DNA from: Prado023 sp964418695
Lineage (GTDB): Bacteria; Actinomycetota; Actinomycetes; S36-B12; CAIYMF01
Direction of reading: 5' to 3'
NCBI GenBank assembly: GCA_964418695.1
Contig: CAYQMN010000001.1
Location: 1-64,000 of the forward strand
DNA: 64,000 nucleotides
Part shown: positions 1 through 8,503 of the stretch, piece by piece
Position numbering within the stretch: position 1 is the stretch's first letter
Layout of the letters: the number at the start of each line of letters is the position of its first letter
Program-made: the position numbers and the translations under genes
Notes under the pieces: model-generated
What the model saw: the letters and a program-made list of their open reading frames with translations, nothing else
Told to the model about the DNA's origin: nothing
The model's database searches: none

Positions 1-946
1 GCCCGGCTGCGGCAAGACGCTGATCGCCAAGGCGGTCGCGGCGTCGCTGGCGGGCAAGGTCGCCGAGAAGGAGGGTCGCAGCGCAGGGCGCTCCTACTTC
101 CTCAACATCAAGGGCCCCGAGCTGCTCAACAAGTACGTCGGCGAGACCGAGCGGCACATCCGGCTGGTCTTCCAGCGCGCGAGGGAGAAGGCGACCGAGG
201 GCACCCCGGTGATCGTGTTCTTCGACGAGATGGACTCGCTGTTCCGCACCCGCGGCAGCGGCGTCAGCTCGGATGTGGAGAACACGATCGTGCCGCAGCT
301 GCTCTCCGAGATCGACGGCGTCGAGGGCCTGGCCAACGTCATCGTCATCGGGGCGTCCAACCGCGAGGACATGATCGACCCGGCGATCCTGCGGCCCGGG
401 CGGCTGGACGTGAAGATCAAGATCGAGCGCCCCGACGCCCAGGCGGCCGGCGACATCCTGAGCAAGTACCTGACTCCCGACCTCCCGCTGCACCCCGACG
501 ACCTGGCCGAGCACGGCGGGTCGGCGCAGGCCGCGTGCGAGGCGATGATCCGGCGCACGGTCGAGCGGATGTACGCCGAGACCGAGGAGAACCGCTTCCT
601 GGAGGTCACCTACGCCAACGGCGACAAGGAGACCCTGTACTTCCGCGACTTCAACTCCGGGGCGATGCTGGAGAACATCGTGGCGCGGGCCAAGAAGTCG
701 GCGATCAAGGACTTCCTGGAGTCCGGCGTCAAGGGCATCCGGGTGGCCCACCTGCTCACGGCCTGCATCGACGAGTTCCGCGAGAACGAGGATCTGCCCA
801 ACACCACCAACCCCGACGACTGGGCGCGGATCTCGGGCAAGAAGGGCGAGCGGATCGTGTTCATCCGCACGCTGGTGGCGGGCAAGCAGGGCACGGAGTC
901 GGGTCGTTCGATCGACACGATCGCCAACACCGGCCAGTACCTGTAG
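1..946 (+). CDS. arc: Proteasome-associated AAA ATPase ARC/Mpa, 3' part (5' end outside window)
   Basis: This is the ATPase ring that recognises pupylated proteins, unfolds them and feeds them into the 20S proteasome. Reading from base 2 in frame, the sequence opens inside the Walker A loop (PGCGKTLIAK). It continues through Walker B (VIVFFDEMDSLF) and the second region of homology (ILRPGRLDVKI). The last four residues are GQYL, the C-terminal docking motif known from Mpa/ARC to insert into pockets of the 20S core. About 314 codons are present. The N-terminal coiled coil and OB domains, about half the protein, lie upstream of the window. The gene is followed by a PTS gene and then dop, so it sits at the head of the Pup-proteasome locus. 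The assignment is very secure from the tail and the neighbours together. Confidence 0.96.
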   Translation, partial: PGCGKTLIAKAVAASLAGKVAEKEGRSAGRSYFLNIKGPELLNKYVGETERHIRLVFQRAREKATEGTPVIVFFDEMDSLFRTRGSGVSSDVENTIVPQLLSEIDGVEGLANVIVIGASNREDMIDPAILRPGRLDVKIKIERPDAQAAGDILSKYLTPDLPLHPDDLAEHGGSAQAACEAMIRRTVERMYAETEENRFLEVTYANGDKETLYFRDFNSGAMLENIVARAKKSAIKDFLESGVKGIRVAHLLTACIDEFRENEDLPNTTNPDDWARISGKKGERIVFIRTLVAGKQGTESGRSIDTIANTGQYL

Positions 947-1099
947 CCCGGGGCCGCGCCGTAGCCCGGCCCCGGCCAGACCACGACCCCGCCGCCCCCG
1001 CGACGCGGCGGCGGCAGGTTGCGGATTGCCGCGCTTCGTGCGGCTGCCCTGAGTACGTTGAGCCCTGTATCTGTGCCCACCCCCAACGCAAGGAGTCCC

Positions 1100-2890
1100 A
1101 TGGCCACCGGATCGGTAGCCCCACCCAAGGAAAAGATCTCCCTCTTCGGCCAGCTCCAGCGCATCGGCAAGGCCTTGATGGTGCCGGTCGCGATCCTGCC
1201 GGCCGCTGGTCTCCTGCTCGGCGTCGGCGCCGGCATGAAGAACATGTACATCCAGATCGCGGACCCGGCCGACGGCGTCGTGCCACCGGGCCTGTTCAAC
1301 CTGATCGCCAGCACGATGGAGGGCGCCGGCGACATCATCTTCGGCAACCTTGCCCTGCTGTTCGCCATCGGCGTCGCGATCGGCCTTGCCCACGATGCCG
1401 GCGTCGCGGCCCTGGCGGCGACGACCGGCTTCCTGGTGATGAACAAGACGATCGGCGTCTTCATGGGCATCAAGTCGGTCGCGACGCCGGCCTGCCCTCA
1501 GGGTGTGCCCGAGTGTGCGATCACCGACGTCACCACGACCACGTCGCTGCAAGCCACCACGGACTACTTCGGGTGGCCGGACACGCCATCGGCTGCCTTC
1601 GCCAGCATCGTGGGCATTCCCAGCCTGCAGACCGGCGTCTTCGGCGGCATCATCGTCGGCGCGCTGGCGGCCTGGTGCTACAACAAGTTCTTCCGGATCG
1701 AGCTCGCGCCGTTCCTCGGCTTCTTCGCCGGCAAGCGCTTCGTCCCGATCGCGACCGCCTCGCTGTCGCTCCTGCTGGGCATCGCGATGTGCTTCGTCTG
1801 GCCCCCGATCGGTGACGCGATCAACTGGGGAGCCGAGCGGATCGAGGCTCTCGGCGCCATCGGCGTGTTCATCTTCGGCCTGATCGAACGATCCCTGATC
1901 CCCTTCGGCCTGCACCACATCTGGTACAGCCCGTTCTGGTTCCAGTTCGGCGAGTGGACGAACTCGTCGGGCGTCACCTTCACCGGCGACCAGCGCATCT
2001 GGTTCGGGCAGTTCGCCGAGATCAGCGCCGGGATCACCCCGAACCCTGTGCTCAGCGGCGAGACCGTGGCCAACACGCCCGAGTTCACCGAAGGCACCGG
2101 CAAGTACCTGGCGGGCAAGTACCCGTTCATGATGTTCGGTCTGCCCGCAGCGGCCTACGCGATGCTGCGCCAGGCCAAGGACAGCCAGCGCCAGATCGCC
2201 GCCGGCATCCTCCTGTCGGCCGCCCTGACCTCGTTCCTGACCGGGATCACCGAGCCGATCGAATTCACCTTCCTGTTCATCGCGCCCTGGCTGTTCGGCA
2301 TCCACGCCGTCATCGCCGGCCTGTCGTTCATGATCATGTACCTGACCGGGACGCAGATCGCCCTGACCTTCTCAGGTGGCTTCATCGACTTCTTCCTGTT
2401 CGGCCTGCTGCCGTACGGGGCGACGAAGGAGCCGTTCTGGAACGTCATCATCCTCGGCCTGGTACTCGTGCCCATCTACTACGCCCTGTTCACCTGGGCA
2501 GTGAAGTGGAAGGACCTGGCGACACCGGGCCGAGAGCCGGACGCCGACGCGATCGCCGAGTACGGCGAGCACGAGCTGCAGCTCTCCGACGAGGAGAAGG
2601 CGAACGCGCTGGCCACCGCCGACCGTGCGGCGTCGGGCGCCGAGCTGAGCCAGGCGCAGAAGGTGTTGGCCGCCTTCGGCGGGTTCGAGAACATCACCTC
2701 GGTCGATGCCTGCATCACCCGCCTGCGGATCTCGGTCAAGGACAAGACCAAGGTCGACAAGGCCAAGCTCAAGGCCCTCGGCGCCGCCGGGGTCCTGGAG
2801 GTCGGCGACAACATGCAGGCGATCTTCGGCACCCGTGCCGAGATCCTCAAGGGCGAGATCCTGGATCTGCCCGGGGCGCCTCGCAGGTAG
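1100..2890 (+). CDS. PTS glucose/GlcNAc-family transporter, EIICB
   Basis: This is the membrane permease and phosphoryl-transfer subunit of a sugar phosphotransferase system, 596 aa. The N-terminal EIIC domain has about ten hydrophobic segments and the family motif GITEPIEF at residues 382-389. The C-terminal EIIB domain carries the phospho-accepting cysteine in DACITRLRI (Cys538). No EIIA domain follows, so EIIA must be supplied in trans. The ATG at 1100 is chosen because AAGGAG lies at 1090-1095; an in-frame upstream extension has no such site. The substrate (glucose, GlcNAc or a related hexose) cannot be decided from the motifs. Its position between arc and dop is unusual: nothing in the Pup pathway needs a sugar permease, and it ends in its own terminator, so it looks like an insertion into the locus. 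Confidence 0.93.
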   Translation: MATGSVAPPKEKISLFGQLQRIGKALMVPVAILPAAGLLLGVGAGMKNMYIQIADPADGVVPPGLFNLIASTMEGAGDIIFGNLALLFAIGVAIGLAHDAGVAALAATTGFLVMNKTIGVFMGIKSVATPACPQGVPECAITDVTTTTSLQATTDYFGWPDTPSAAFASIVGIPSLQTGVFGGIIVGALAAWCYNKFFRIELAPFLGFFAGKRFVPIATASLSLLLGIAMCFVWPPIGDAINWGAERIEALGAIGVFIFGLIERSLIPFGLHHIWYSPFWFQFGEWTNSSGVTFTGDQRIWFGQFAEISAGITPNPVLSGETVANTPEFTEGTGKYLAGKYPFMMFGLPAAAYAMLRQAKDSQRQIAAGILLSAALTSFLTGITEPIEFTFLFIAPWLFGIHAVIAGLSFMIMYLTGTQIALTFSGGFIDFFLFGLLPYGATKEPFWNVIILGLVLVPIYYALFTWAVKWKDLATPGREPDADAIAEYGEHELQLSDEEKANALATADRAASGAELSQAQKVLAAFGGFENITSVDACITRLRISVKDKTKVDKAKLKALGAAGVLEVGDNMQAIFGTRAEILKGEILDLPGAPRR

Positions 2891-2908
2891 TCGTCCCACG
2901 CACGCCAG

Positions 2909-2940
2909 AGGGCGGGGTTCCCACGGGAGCCCCGCCCTTC
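2909..2940 (+). terminator. Intrinsic terminator after the PTS gene
   Basis: A GC-rich hairpin with arms AGGGCGGGG (2909-2917) and CCCCGCCCTT (2930-2939) lies just after the PTS stop codon and before dop. The arms pair almost perfectly around a short loop, and only two T residues follow, which is typical of high-GC genomes. It separates the PTS transcript from dop. Confidence 0.75.
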
Positions 2941-2972
2941 GGCCATTCTCGGGCGACCACGTGCTTCGTGAA

Positions 2973-2985
2973 TAGACTCCCCGGC
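2973..2985 (+). promoter_or_regulatory. Candidate -10 box for a leaderless dop transcript
   Basis: TAGACT at 2973-2978 is followed by seven bases and then the dop ATG at 2986. There is no purine-rich Shine-Dalgarno. A -10 element at this distance would put the transcription start on the start codon itself, giving a leaderless mRNA. No convincing -35 is seen. Confidence 0.5.
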
Positions 2986-4494
2986 ATGTCGGTGCGGCGG
3001 ATCATGGGGATCGAGACCGAGTACGGGATCACCCACCCCGGGCATCCGAACGCGAACCCGATCCGGATGTCCGGGCAGGTGGTGAACGCCTACGCGACCC
3101 TCGTCGGGCGGGCCGGGTCGCTGGCGCGGCGCTGGGACTACGACGAGGAGTCCCCGCTGCGCGACGCGCGCGGGTTCGACATGACCGTGGCCGAGGCCGA
3201 CCCCAGTCAGCGCACCGACGACGCGGGCACCGCCAACGTCGTGCTCACGAACGGCGCCCGGCTGTACGTGGACCACGCCCACCCCGAGTACTCCAGCCCG
3301 GAGGTGACCACCCCGCGCGACGCGGTCCTGTGGGATCGGGCCGGGATGGCGGTCTGCGCAGCGGCGGCCCGGGCTGCGGCCAGCCTGCCCGGCGGGCACG
3401 AGATCGTGCTCTACAAGAACAACACCGACGGCAAGGGCGTCTCGTACGGCACGCACGAGAACTACCTCATGGACCGGCTGACCCCCTTCGCGTCGATCGT
3501 CGCCGGGCTCACGCCGTTCCTTGTGACCCGGCAGGTGTTCGCCGGCGCGGGGCGCGTCGGGCTCGGGCAGGACGGGCGGACCGCGGGCTTCCAGCTGTCC
3601 AGCCGGGCGGACTTCTTCGAGGTCGAGGTGGGGCTGGAGACGACCCTCAAGCGACCCATCATCAACACCCGCGACGAGCCGCACGCCGATCCCGCTCTGT
3701 GGCGGCGCCTGCATGTCATCGCCGGCGACGCGAACCTCTCCGAGACCGCCACGCTGCTCAAGATGGGCACCACCTCGCTGGTCCTGGCGCTGATCGAGGC
3801 CGGCGGACCGGACCTCGGGATCACGCTGGCCGACCCGGTCCGCGCGATGCACGCCGTCTCCCACGACCTGACCCTGGCCCGGCCCTTGGAGCTGGTGGGC
3901 CGCGCCCCGATGACAGCCCTGCAGATCCAATGGGAGTACCTGGACGCGGGCCGCAAGCTGCTCGCCGCGCGCGGGTACGTCGACCAGGAGACCACCGAGA
4001 TCCTGGACCTGTGGAGCGAGGTGCTGGAACTGCTGGGCAGCGCGCCGCGCGAGCTGGCCCACCGGCTGGACTGGGTGGCCAAGCGCGAGCTGCTGGAGGG
4101 CTTCCGTCGCCGCGACGGCCTGGACTGGTCGGCGCCCCGGCTGGCGGCCGTCGACCTGCAGTATGCGGACACCCGGCCGGAGCGTGGCCTGGCCCTGCGC
4201 CTGGAGCAGCGCGGATCGCTGCGCCGGATCACCACGAGCGCCGAGGTCGCGCACGCCATCGAGGCCGCGCCCTCGGACACCCGGGCATGGTTCCGCGGGG
4301 AGTGCGTGCGCCGCTTCGGCGACCGGGTGGCCGCGGCCTCCTGGGACTCGGTCATCTTCGACGTGCCCGGCCGCAAGTCCTTGGTCCGAGTGCCCACGCC
4401 GGACCCGATGCGCGGCACCCGCGAGCACGTGGGCGCGCTCTTGGACTCGGTGGACGGAGTGGCCCAGCTCGTCAGCGCTCTGGGCTCGAACTGA
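2986..4494 (+). CDS. dop: Pup deamidase / depupylase Dop
   Basis: Dop converts the C-terminal Gln of Pup to Glu, readying it for ligation, and removes Pup from conjugates. It is a carboxylate-amine-ligase-fold enzyme related to glutamine synthetase and to PafA. The 502-residue product begins MSVRRIMGIETEYGITHPG, with the GIETEYG metal/ATP-binding signature shared with PafA. It also has the family blocks LYKNNTDGKGVSYGTHENY and INTRDEPHAD. The length is the usual one for Dop (about 500). It lies 80 bp upstream of pup. Its own candidate promoter and the terminator before it suggest transcription separate from the PTS gene. Dop is needed here because the encoded Pup ends in Gln. Confidence 0.97.
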   Translation: MSVRRIMGIETEYGITHPGHPNANPIRMSGQVVNAYATLVGRAGSLARRWDYDEESPLRDARGFDMTVAEADPSQRTDDAGTANVVLTNGARLYVDHAHPEYSSPEVTTPRDAVLWDRAGMAVCAAAARAAASLPGGHEIVLYKNNTDGKGVSYGTHENYLMDRLTPFASIVAGLTPFLVTRQVFAGAGRVGLGQDGRTAGFQLSSRADFFEVEVGLETTLKRPIINTRDEPHADPALWRRLHVIAGDANLSETATLLKMGTTSLVLALIEAGGPDLGITLADPVRAMHAVSHDLTLARPLELVGRAPMTALQIQWEYLDAGRKLLAARGYVDQETTEILDLWSEVLELLGSAPRELAHRLDWVAKRELLEGFRRRDGLDWSAPRLAAVDLQYADTRPERGLALRLEQRGSLRRITTSAEVAHAIEAAPSDTRAWFRGECVRRFGDRVAAASWDSVIFDVPGRKSLVRVPTPDPMRGTREHVGALLDSVDGVAQLVSALGSN

Positions 4495-4518
4495 CCTCAC
4501 CCCGCCCCTGTGTCTGGG

Positions 4519-4547
4519 CTGACCGTGTCGGCCCTGCGCACTAGGGT
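4519..4547 (+). promoter_or_regulatory. Candidate housekeeping promoter of pup-prcB-prcA-pafA
   Basis: CTGACC (4519-4524), a 17-base spacer and TAGGGT (4542-4547) form a good actinobacterial sigma-A-type promoter in the gap between dop and pup. The predicted start point near 4554 leaves a short leader that contains the strong pup ribosome-binding site GAGGAGGAG (4565-4573). Confidence 0.6.
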
Positions 4548-4575
4548 CGGGCCAGACGCACCACGAGGAGGAGCG

Positions 4576-4776
4576 ATGAGCACTCGGGAGAGCAGCGAGC
4601 ACCATCGGGCGCGGCCTGACGACGAGCCCGAGCCGGCCGCTCCGGCCGCCAGCACCTCGGCGCGCAAGGAGGACCTCGACGACGAGGTCGACGCCCTGCT
4701 CGACGAGATCGACGACATCCTCGAAGAGAACGCCGAGGAGTTCGTGCGCGGCTTCGTCCAGAAGGGCGGGCAGTAG
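4576..4776 (+). CDS. pup: Prokaryotic ubiquitin-like protein Pup
   Basis: Pup is the small disordered tag that is ligated through its C-terminus to lysines of proteins destined for the proteasome. The product is 66 aa, highly acidic, with the coiled-coil-forming central segment that binds the ATPase (DDEVDALLDEIDDILEENAE) and the C-terminus FVRGFVQKGGQ. Because the last residue is Gln rather than Glu, deamidation by Dop is required. The ATG at 4576 is preceded by GAGGAGGAG at 4565-4573; a longer in-frame GTG start at 4510 would overlap the promoter and lacks such a site. The stop codon abuts the GTG of prcB, so the two are translationally coupled. Confidence 0.97.
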   Translation: MSTRESSEHHRARPDDEPEPAAPAASTSARKEDLDDEVDALLDEIDDILEENAEEFVRGFVQKGGQ

Positions 4777-5625
4777 GTGACCCGACCCGCCGCCGGTGAC
4801 GGCCTGCCGCTGGGGATGGTGGGGGAGGCGTCCTTCGCCCGGCTGCTGGCCGCGACCCGCCCGGACCTGCTGACCGGGTCGACGGCCTTGCCGACCATGC
4901 CCGAGGGCTCGGTGGACGCCCCGCACGGCACCACCATCGTCGCGGTGACCTGGTCGGAGGGTGTGGTGATGGCCGGGGACCGGCGGGCCACGATGGGCAA
5001 CATCATCGCGCAGCGGACGATCGAGAAGGTGTTCCCGGCCGACGATCACTCGTGCGTCGGGATCGCCGGGGCGGCCGGCATCGCCATCGAGCTCGTGCGG
5101 CTGTTCCAGGTGGAGCTGGAGCACTACGAGAAGATCGAGGGCTGGCCGCTGTCGCTGGACGGCAAGGCCAACCGGCTGGCGGCACTGCTGCGCTCCAACC
5201 TCAGCCTCGCGATGCAGGGCCTGGCGGCCGTGCCGATGCTGGCCGGCTACGACCTGGACCGCCAGACCGGCCGGATCTTCTCCTACGACGTGACCGGCGG
5301 TCGCTACGAGGAGCACGACTTCTACTCGGTCGGCTCCGGGTCGATGTTCGCCCGAGGCGCGCTGAAGAAGCTCTACGAGCCGGGCCTGGACGGCGAGCAG
5401 GCCGTCGAGATCTGCCTGGAGGCGCTCTACGACGCGGCCGACGACGACTCGGCCACCGGCGGGCCGGACCTGGCCCGGGGGATCTTCCCGGTGGTCGCGG
5501 TGGTCGACGCGACCGGCTTCCGGAGGCTGCCCGACGACGCCCTGGCCGGGCTGTGCCAGGTGGTGGTCGACCGGCGGATGGAGCGGCCCAACGGGCCGGC
5601 GGCCCGGTCCGGGAGCGCCTCATGA
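4777..5625 (+). CDS. prcB: 20S proteasome beta subunit (catalytic)
   Basis: This is the catalytic subunit of the 20S core particle, 282 aa as precursor. An N-terminal propeptide of 51 residues ends ...DAPHG and is followed by TTIVAVTW, so autocatalytic cleavage should expose Thr52 as the N-terminal nucleophile. The downstream GDRRATMGN and GIAGAAG segments are typical of actinobacterial beta subunits. The GTG start directly follows the pup stop. The TGA stop overlaps the prcA start (ATGA), so pup, prcB and prcA form one coupled unit. Confidence 0.97.
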   Translation: MTRPAAGDGLPLGMVGEASFARLLAATRPDLLTGSTALPTMPEGSVDAPHGTTIVAVTWSEGVVMAGDRRATMGNIIAQRTIEKVFPADDHSCVGIAGAAGIAIELVRLFQVELEHYEKIEGWPLSLDGKANRLAALLRSNLSLAMQGLAAVPMLAGYDLDRQTGRIFSYDVTGGRYEEHDFYSVGSGSMFARGALKKLYEPGLDGEQAVEICLEALYDAADDDSATGGPDLARGIFPVVAVVDATGFRRLPDDALAGLCQVVVDRRMERPNGPAARSGSAS

Positions 5626-6347
5626 GCATGCCGTTCTACGTCTCGCCCGAGCAGCTCATCAAGGACAAGGCCGACTACGCCCGCAAGGGGATCGCCCGCG
5701 GCCGCTCGGTCGTGGTCGTCCAGGTCGCCGAGGGCATCCTGCTGCTGGCCGAGAACCCGTCGCGGGCGCTGCACAAGATCAGCGAGATCTACGACCGCAT
5801 CGGCTTCGCAGCGGTCGGCAAGTACAACGAGTTCGAGAACCTGCGGGTGGCCGGGGTCCGGCTGGCCGACATGCGCGGCTACTCCTACGACCGCCGCGAC
5901 GTGACCGGCCGAGCGCTGGCCAACGCCTACGCCCAGACGCTGGGCACGATCTTCACCGAGGCGCCCAAGCCCTACGAGGTCGAGCTGGTGGTGGCCGAGG
6001 TCGGCCATGTGGCCGACGCCGACCAGATCTACCGGCTCACCTTCGACGGGTCGGTCGCCGACGAGCGCGGCTTCGTGGCGATGGGCGGCTCCTCAGACGC
6101 GATCGCGGCCCACCTCAAGGAGGGCTGGACCGAGGGGATGGACCTAGCCGCCGGGCTGCGCCTGGCGATCGCCGGCCTGGGTCGCTCGGTGCCGCCGGGG
6201 GCCGGTCCGGGCGGTCCGGGAGCCTCCGGCGAGCCGCGCGAGCTCCCGCTGACCAGCCTCGAGGCCGCGCTGCTGCAGCGCGACCGGCCACGGCGGACGT
6301 TCCGTCGGCTGCCCCCCGACCAGCTGCGAGCCTTGACCGATGGTTGA
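5622..6347 (+). CDS. prcA: 20S proteasome alpha subunit
   Basis: This subunit forms the outer gated rings of the 20S core, to which the ARC/Mpa ATPase docks. The 241-residue product starts MSMPFYVSPEQLIKDKADYA, the conserved N-terminal gate region of actinobacterial alpha subunits. It retains the RGRSVVVVQVAEGILLLAENPS core strand region. The C-terminal tail is Pro/Gly- and Arg-rich and variable, as is usual. The start overlaps the prcB stop by four bases, and the 3' end overlaps pafA by eight. Confidence 0.96.
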   Translation: MSMPFYVSPEQLIKDKADYARKGIARGRSVVVVQVAEGILLLAENPSRALHKISEIYDRIGFAAVGKYNEFENLRVAGVRLADMRGYSYDRRDVTGRALANAYAQTLGTIFTEAPKPYEVELVVAEVGHVADADQIYRLTFDGSVADERGFVAMGGSSDAIAAHLKEGWTEGMDLAAGLRLAIAGLGRSVPPGAGPGGPGASGEPRELPLTSLEAALLQRDRPRRTFRRLPPDQLRALTDG

Positions 6348-7716
6348 GCCCCTGGGCCGGCGCATCTACGGCATCGAGACCGAGTACGGGGTCACCTGCA
6401 CGTTCCGCGGCCAGCGCCGTCTGAGTCCCGACGAGGTCGCTCGCTACCTGTTCCGCCGGGTCGTCGCGTGGGGGCGCAGCTCCAACGTGTTCCTCAAGAA
6501 CGGCGCCCGGCTCTACCTCGACGTCGGCAGCCACCCGGAGTACGCCACCGGGGAGTGCGACGACCTGACCGACCTGGTCACCCACGACAAGGCTGGCGAG
6601 CGGATCCTCGAGGGCCTGGTCGTCGACGCCCAGCGGCGGCTGGCCGAGGAGGGCATCGACGGCGAGATCTACCTGTTCAAGAACAACACCGACTCGGCCG
6701 GCAACTCCTACGGGTGCCACGAGAACTACCTGGTCGGGCGGATGGGGGAGTTCTCGCGGGTCTCCGACGCGCTGATCCCGTTCCTGGTGACCCGTCAGCT
6801 GATCGCCGGGGCCGGCAAGGTGCTGAGCACTCCGCGGGGCACGACGTACTGCCTGAGCCAGCGCGCCGAGCACATCTGGGAGGGCGTGTCCTCGGCGACC
6901 ACGCGCTCCCGGCCGATCATCAACACTCGCGACGAGCCGCACGCCGATGCCGAGCGCTACCGGCGCCTGCACGTCATCGTGGGCGACTCCAACATGAGCC
7001 AGACCACCACCCTGCTCAAGGTGGGCAGCGCCGACCTGGTGCTGCGGATGATCGAGGCCGGCATCACCCTGCGCGACCACACCCTGGAGAACCCCATCCG
7101 GGCGATCCGCGAGATCAGCCACGACCTGACCGGCAGCCGCACGGTGAAGCTGGCCAACGGGCGGCACCTGTCGGCCTGGCAGATCCAGACCGAGTACTTC
7201 GAGCGCGCGCATCGGTTCGCGGACTCGACCGGGCTGATCGAGCTGCCCCGCTACGCCCAGGTGCTGGACCTGTGGGAGCGCACGCTCAAGGCGGTCGCCG
7301 CCGACGACCTGGACTCGGTGGGCACCGAGATCGACTGGGTCATCAAGCGCCAGCTGCTGGAGCGCTACCTGCGCAAGCACGACCTGACCTGGTCGTCCCC
7401 GCGGATCGCCCAGCTCGACCTGGCCTATCACGACATCTCCCGCACCCGGGGCCTGTTCAACCTGCTGGAGGCACGCGGGCTGGCCGCCCGGATCTCCTCG
7501 GACCTCGCCGTCTACGAGGCCAAGTCGGTCCCGCCGCAGACGACGCGCGCACGGCTGCGGGGCGAGTTCATCGCCGCCGCCCAGGCCAAGCGCCGGGACT
7601 TCACCGTGGACTGGGTCCACCTCAAGCTCAACGACCAGGCGCAGCGCACCGTGCTCTGCAAGGACCCGTTCCGGGCTACGGACGAGCGGGTCGCGCGCCT
7701 GATCGACTCGATGTGA
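6340..7716 (+). CDS. pafA: Pup--protein ligase PafA
   Basis: PafA activates the C-terminal Glu of deamidated Pup with ATP and joins it to substrate lysines by an isopeptide bond. The product is 458 aa, close to the family norm. It has the N-terminal signature RRIYGIETEYGVTC, the FLKNGARLYLDVGSHPEYAT block, LFKNNTDSAGNSYGCHENY and INTRDEPHAD. It is clearly paralogous to the Dop encoded 2 kb upstream but lacks the insertion that follows the first strand in Dop. The start codon lies inside the 3' end of prcA, indicating coupled expression with the proteasome. Confidence 0.97.
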   Translation: MVEPLGRRIYGIETEYGVTCTFRGQRRLSPDEVARYLFRRVVAWGRSSNVFLKNGARLYLDVGSHPEYATGECDDLTDLVTHDKAGERILEGLVVDAQRRLAEEGIDGEIYLFKNNTDSAGNSYGCHENYLVGRMGEFSRVSDALIPFLVTRQLIAGAGKVLSTPRGTTYCLSQRAEHIWEGVSSATTRSRPIINTRDEPHADAERYRRLHVIVGDSNMSQTTTLLKVGSADLVLRMIEAGITLRDHTLENPIRAIREISHDLTGSRTVKLANGRHLSAWQIQTEYFERAHRFADSTGLIELPRYAQVLDLWERTLKAVAADDLDSVGTEIDWVIKRQLLERYLRKHDLTWSSPRIAQLDLAYHDISRTRGLFNLLEARGLAARISSDLAVYEAKSVPPQTTRARLRGEFIAAAQAKRRDFTVDWVHLKLNDQAQRTVLCKDPFRATDERVARLIDSM

Positions 7717-7801
7717 CGCGCTGACCCGGGAGGGGCCTGACCGGGACGGGCGGGCCCGACCGAGACCGCCTGGCGCGCTGCCCGGGAGGGGCCTGACCGG
7801 G
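7717..7801. repeat. Direct repeat, about 28 bp, two copies
   Basis: Two near-identical copies start CGCGCTG and end GCCTGACCGGG, at 7717-7745 and 7774-7801, 57 bp apart in register. The first has one extra base. They fill most of the gap between pafA and the next gene. No hairpin with a T tract is evident, and no function is proposed. Confidence 0.7.
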
Positions 7802-7866
7802 CGGGACGGCGCCCCGGCTGTACACCGCTGGCCTCGGATGTCCGCCACGGCGTCTAAGGTTCTCGG

Positions 7867-8436
7867 GTGCGCCGCGCCATCCTCGCCTTCATCGCCTGCC
7901 TGACCTGCCTCCCGCTGCTCGCGGGCTGCTGGACGCAGCCGGAGTCCACCGCCTCGACCCCCGACGCCGACGCGGGTGCCTCGGCCGCGCCGCAGCCCAC
8001 GGCGTCCGGTGACCCCAGCCAGTCGGTGACCAAGCACGGGGTGACCGTGACCGGGGCGCCCGGGACCGAGCCGACGATCACCCTGGCCGAGGACTTCCCG
8101 CCGGCCACCGAGCTGATCGTCGAGGATCTCGTCGTCGGCTCCGGCCGGACGGCCGAGGCCACCGACATGGTGACCCTGCACTACGTCGGGATGGGCCAGC
8201 AGTCCCGTGAGGTCTTCGACTCCTCGTGGAGCAGCGGGGCCCCCGCGCAGTTCCAGCTCAGCCGGCTCATCGAGGGCTTCCGCGACGGCGTGGTGGGCAT
8301 GCAGCCCGGTGGTCGGCGGCTCCTCATCATCCCCGGCGCATTGGCCTACAAGGACGCCGGCAGCCCGCCGGCCATCGGACCGGACGAGACCCTGGTCTTC
8401 GTGGTCGACCTGATCGCCGCCGAGCCGGCCTCCTGA
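7867..8436 (+). CDS. Lipoprotein FKBP-type peptidyl-prolyl isomerase
   Basis: This is an exported prolyl isomerase expected to act on proteins outside the membrane. The 189-residue product has a signal peptide with a lipobox ending LLAGC (Cys21). A Ser/Thr/Ala/Pro-rich linker follows, then a C-terminal FKBP domain containing VTLHYVGMG and a C-terminal ETLVFVVDLI strand. The GTG start is preceded by TAAGGT (7855-7860) and six bases, with no Shine-Dalgarno, so the mRNA may be leaderless. A second, cytoplasmic FKBP follows 67 bp downstream. FKBP genes next to pafA are common in actinomycetes, but a role in pupylation is not established. Confidence 0.9.
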   Translation: MRRAILAFIACLTCLPLLAGCWTQPESTASTPDADAGASAAPQPTASGDPSQSVTKHGVTVTGAPGTEPTITLAEDFPPATELIVEDLVVGSGRTAEATDMVTLHYVGMGQQSREVFDSSWSSGAPAQFQLSRLIEGFRDGVVGMQPGGRRLLIIPGALAYKDAGSPPAIGPDETLVFVVDLIAAEPAS

Positions 8437-8503
8437 CCCGCCCCTGCGGACCCGCGACTCCTGACCTGCTCCTGCTGACCCGCCCATCGAGAGGACCCGT
8501 CCC

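Noticed and set aside
2479..5316. A 945-codon open frame on the minus strand across dop, pup and prcB
   Set aside because: It is a GC-rich antisense shadow: all three sense genes are unmistakable, and the antisense product has no family motif and extreme His/Arg/Gln content.
7717..7801. Terminator between pafA and the FKBP lipoprotein gene
   Set aside because: The two similar segments are direct, not inverted, repeats and do not form a stem.
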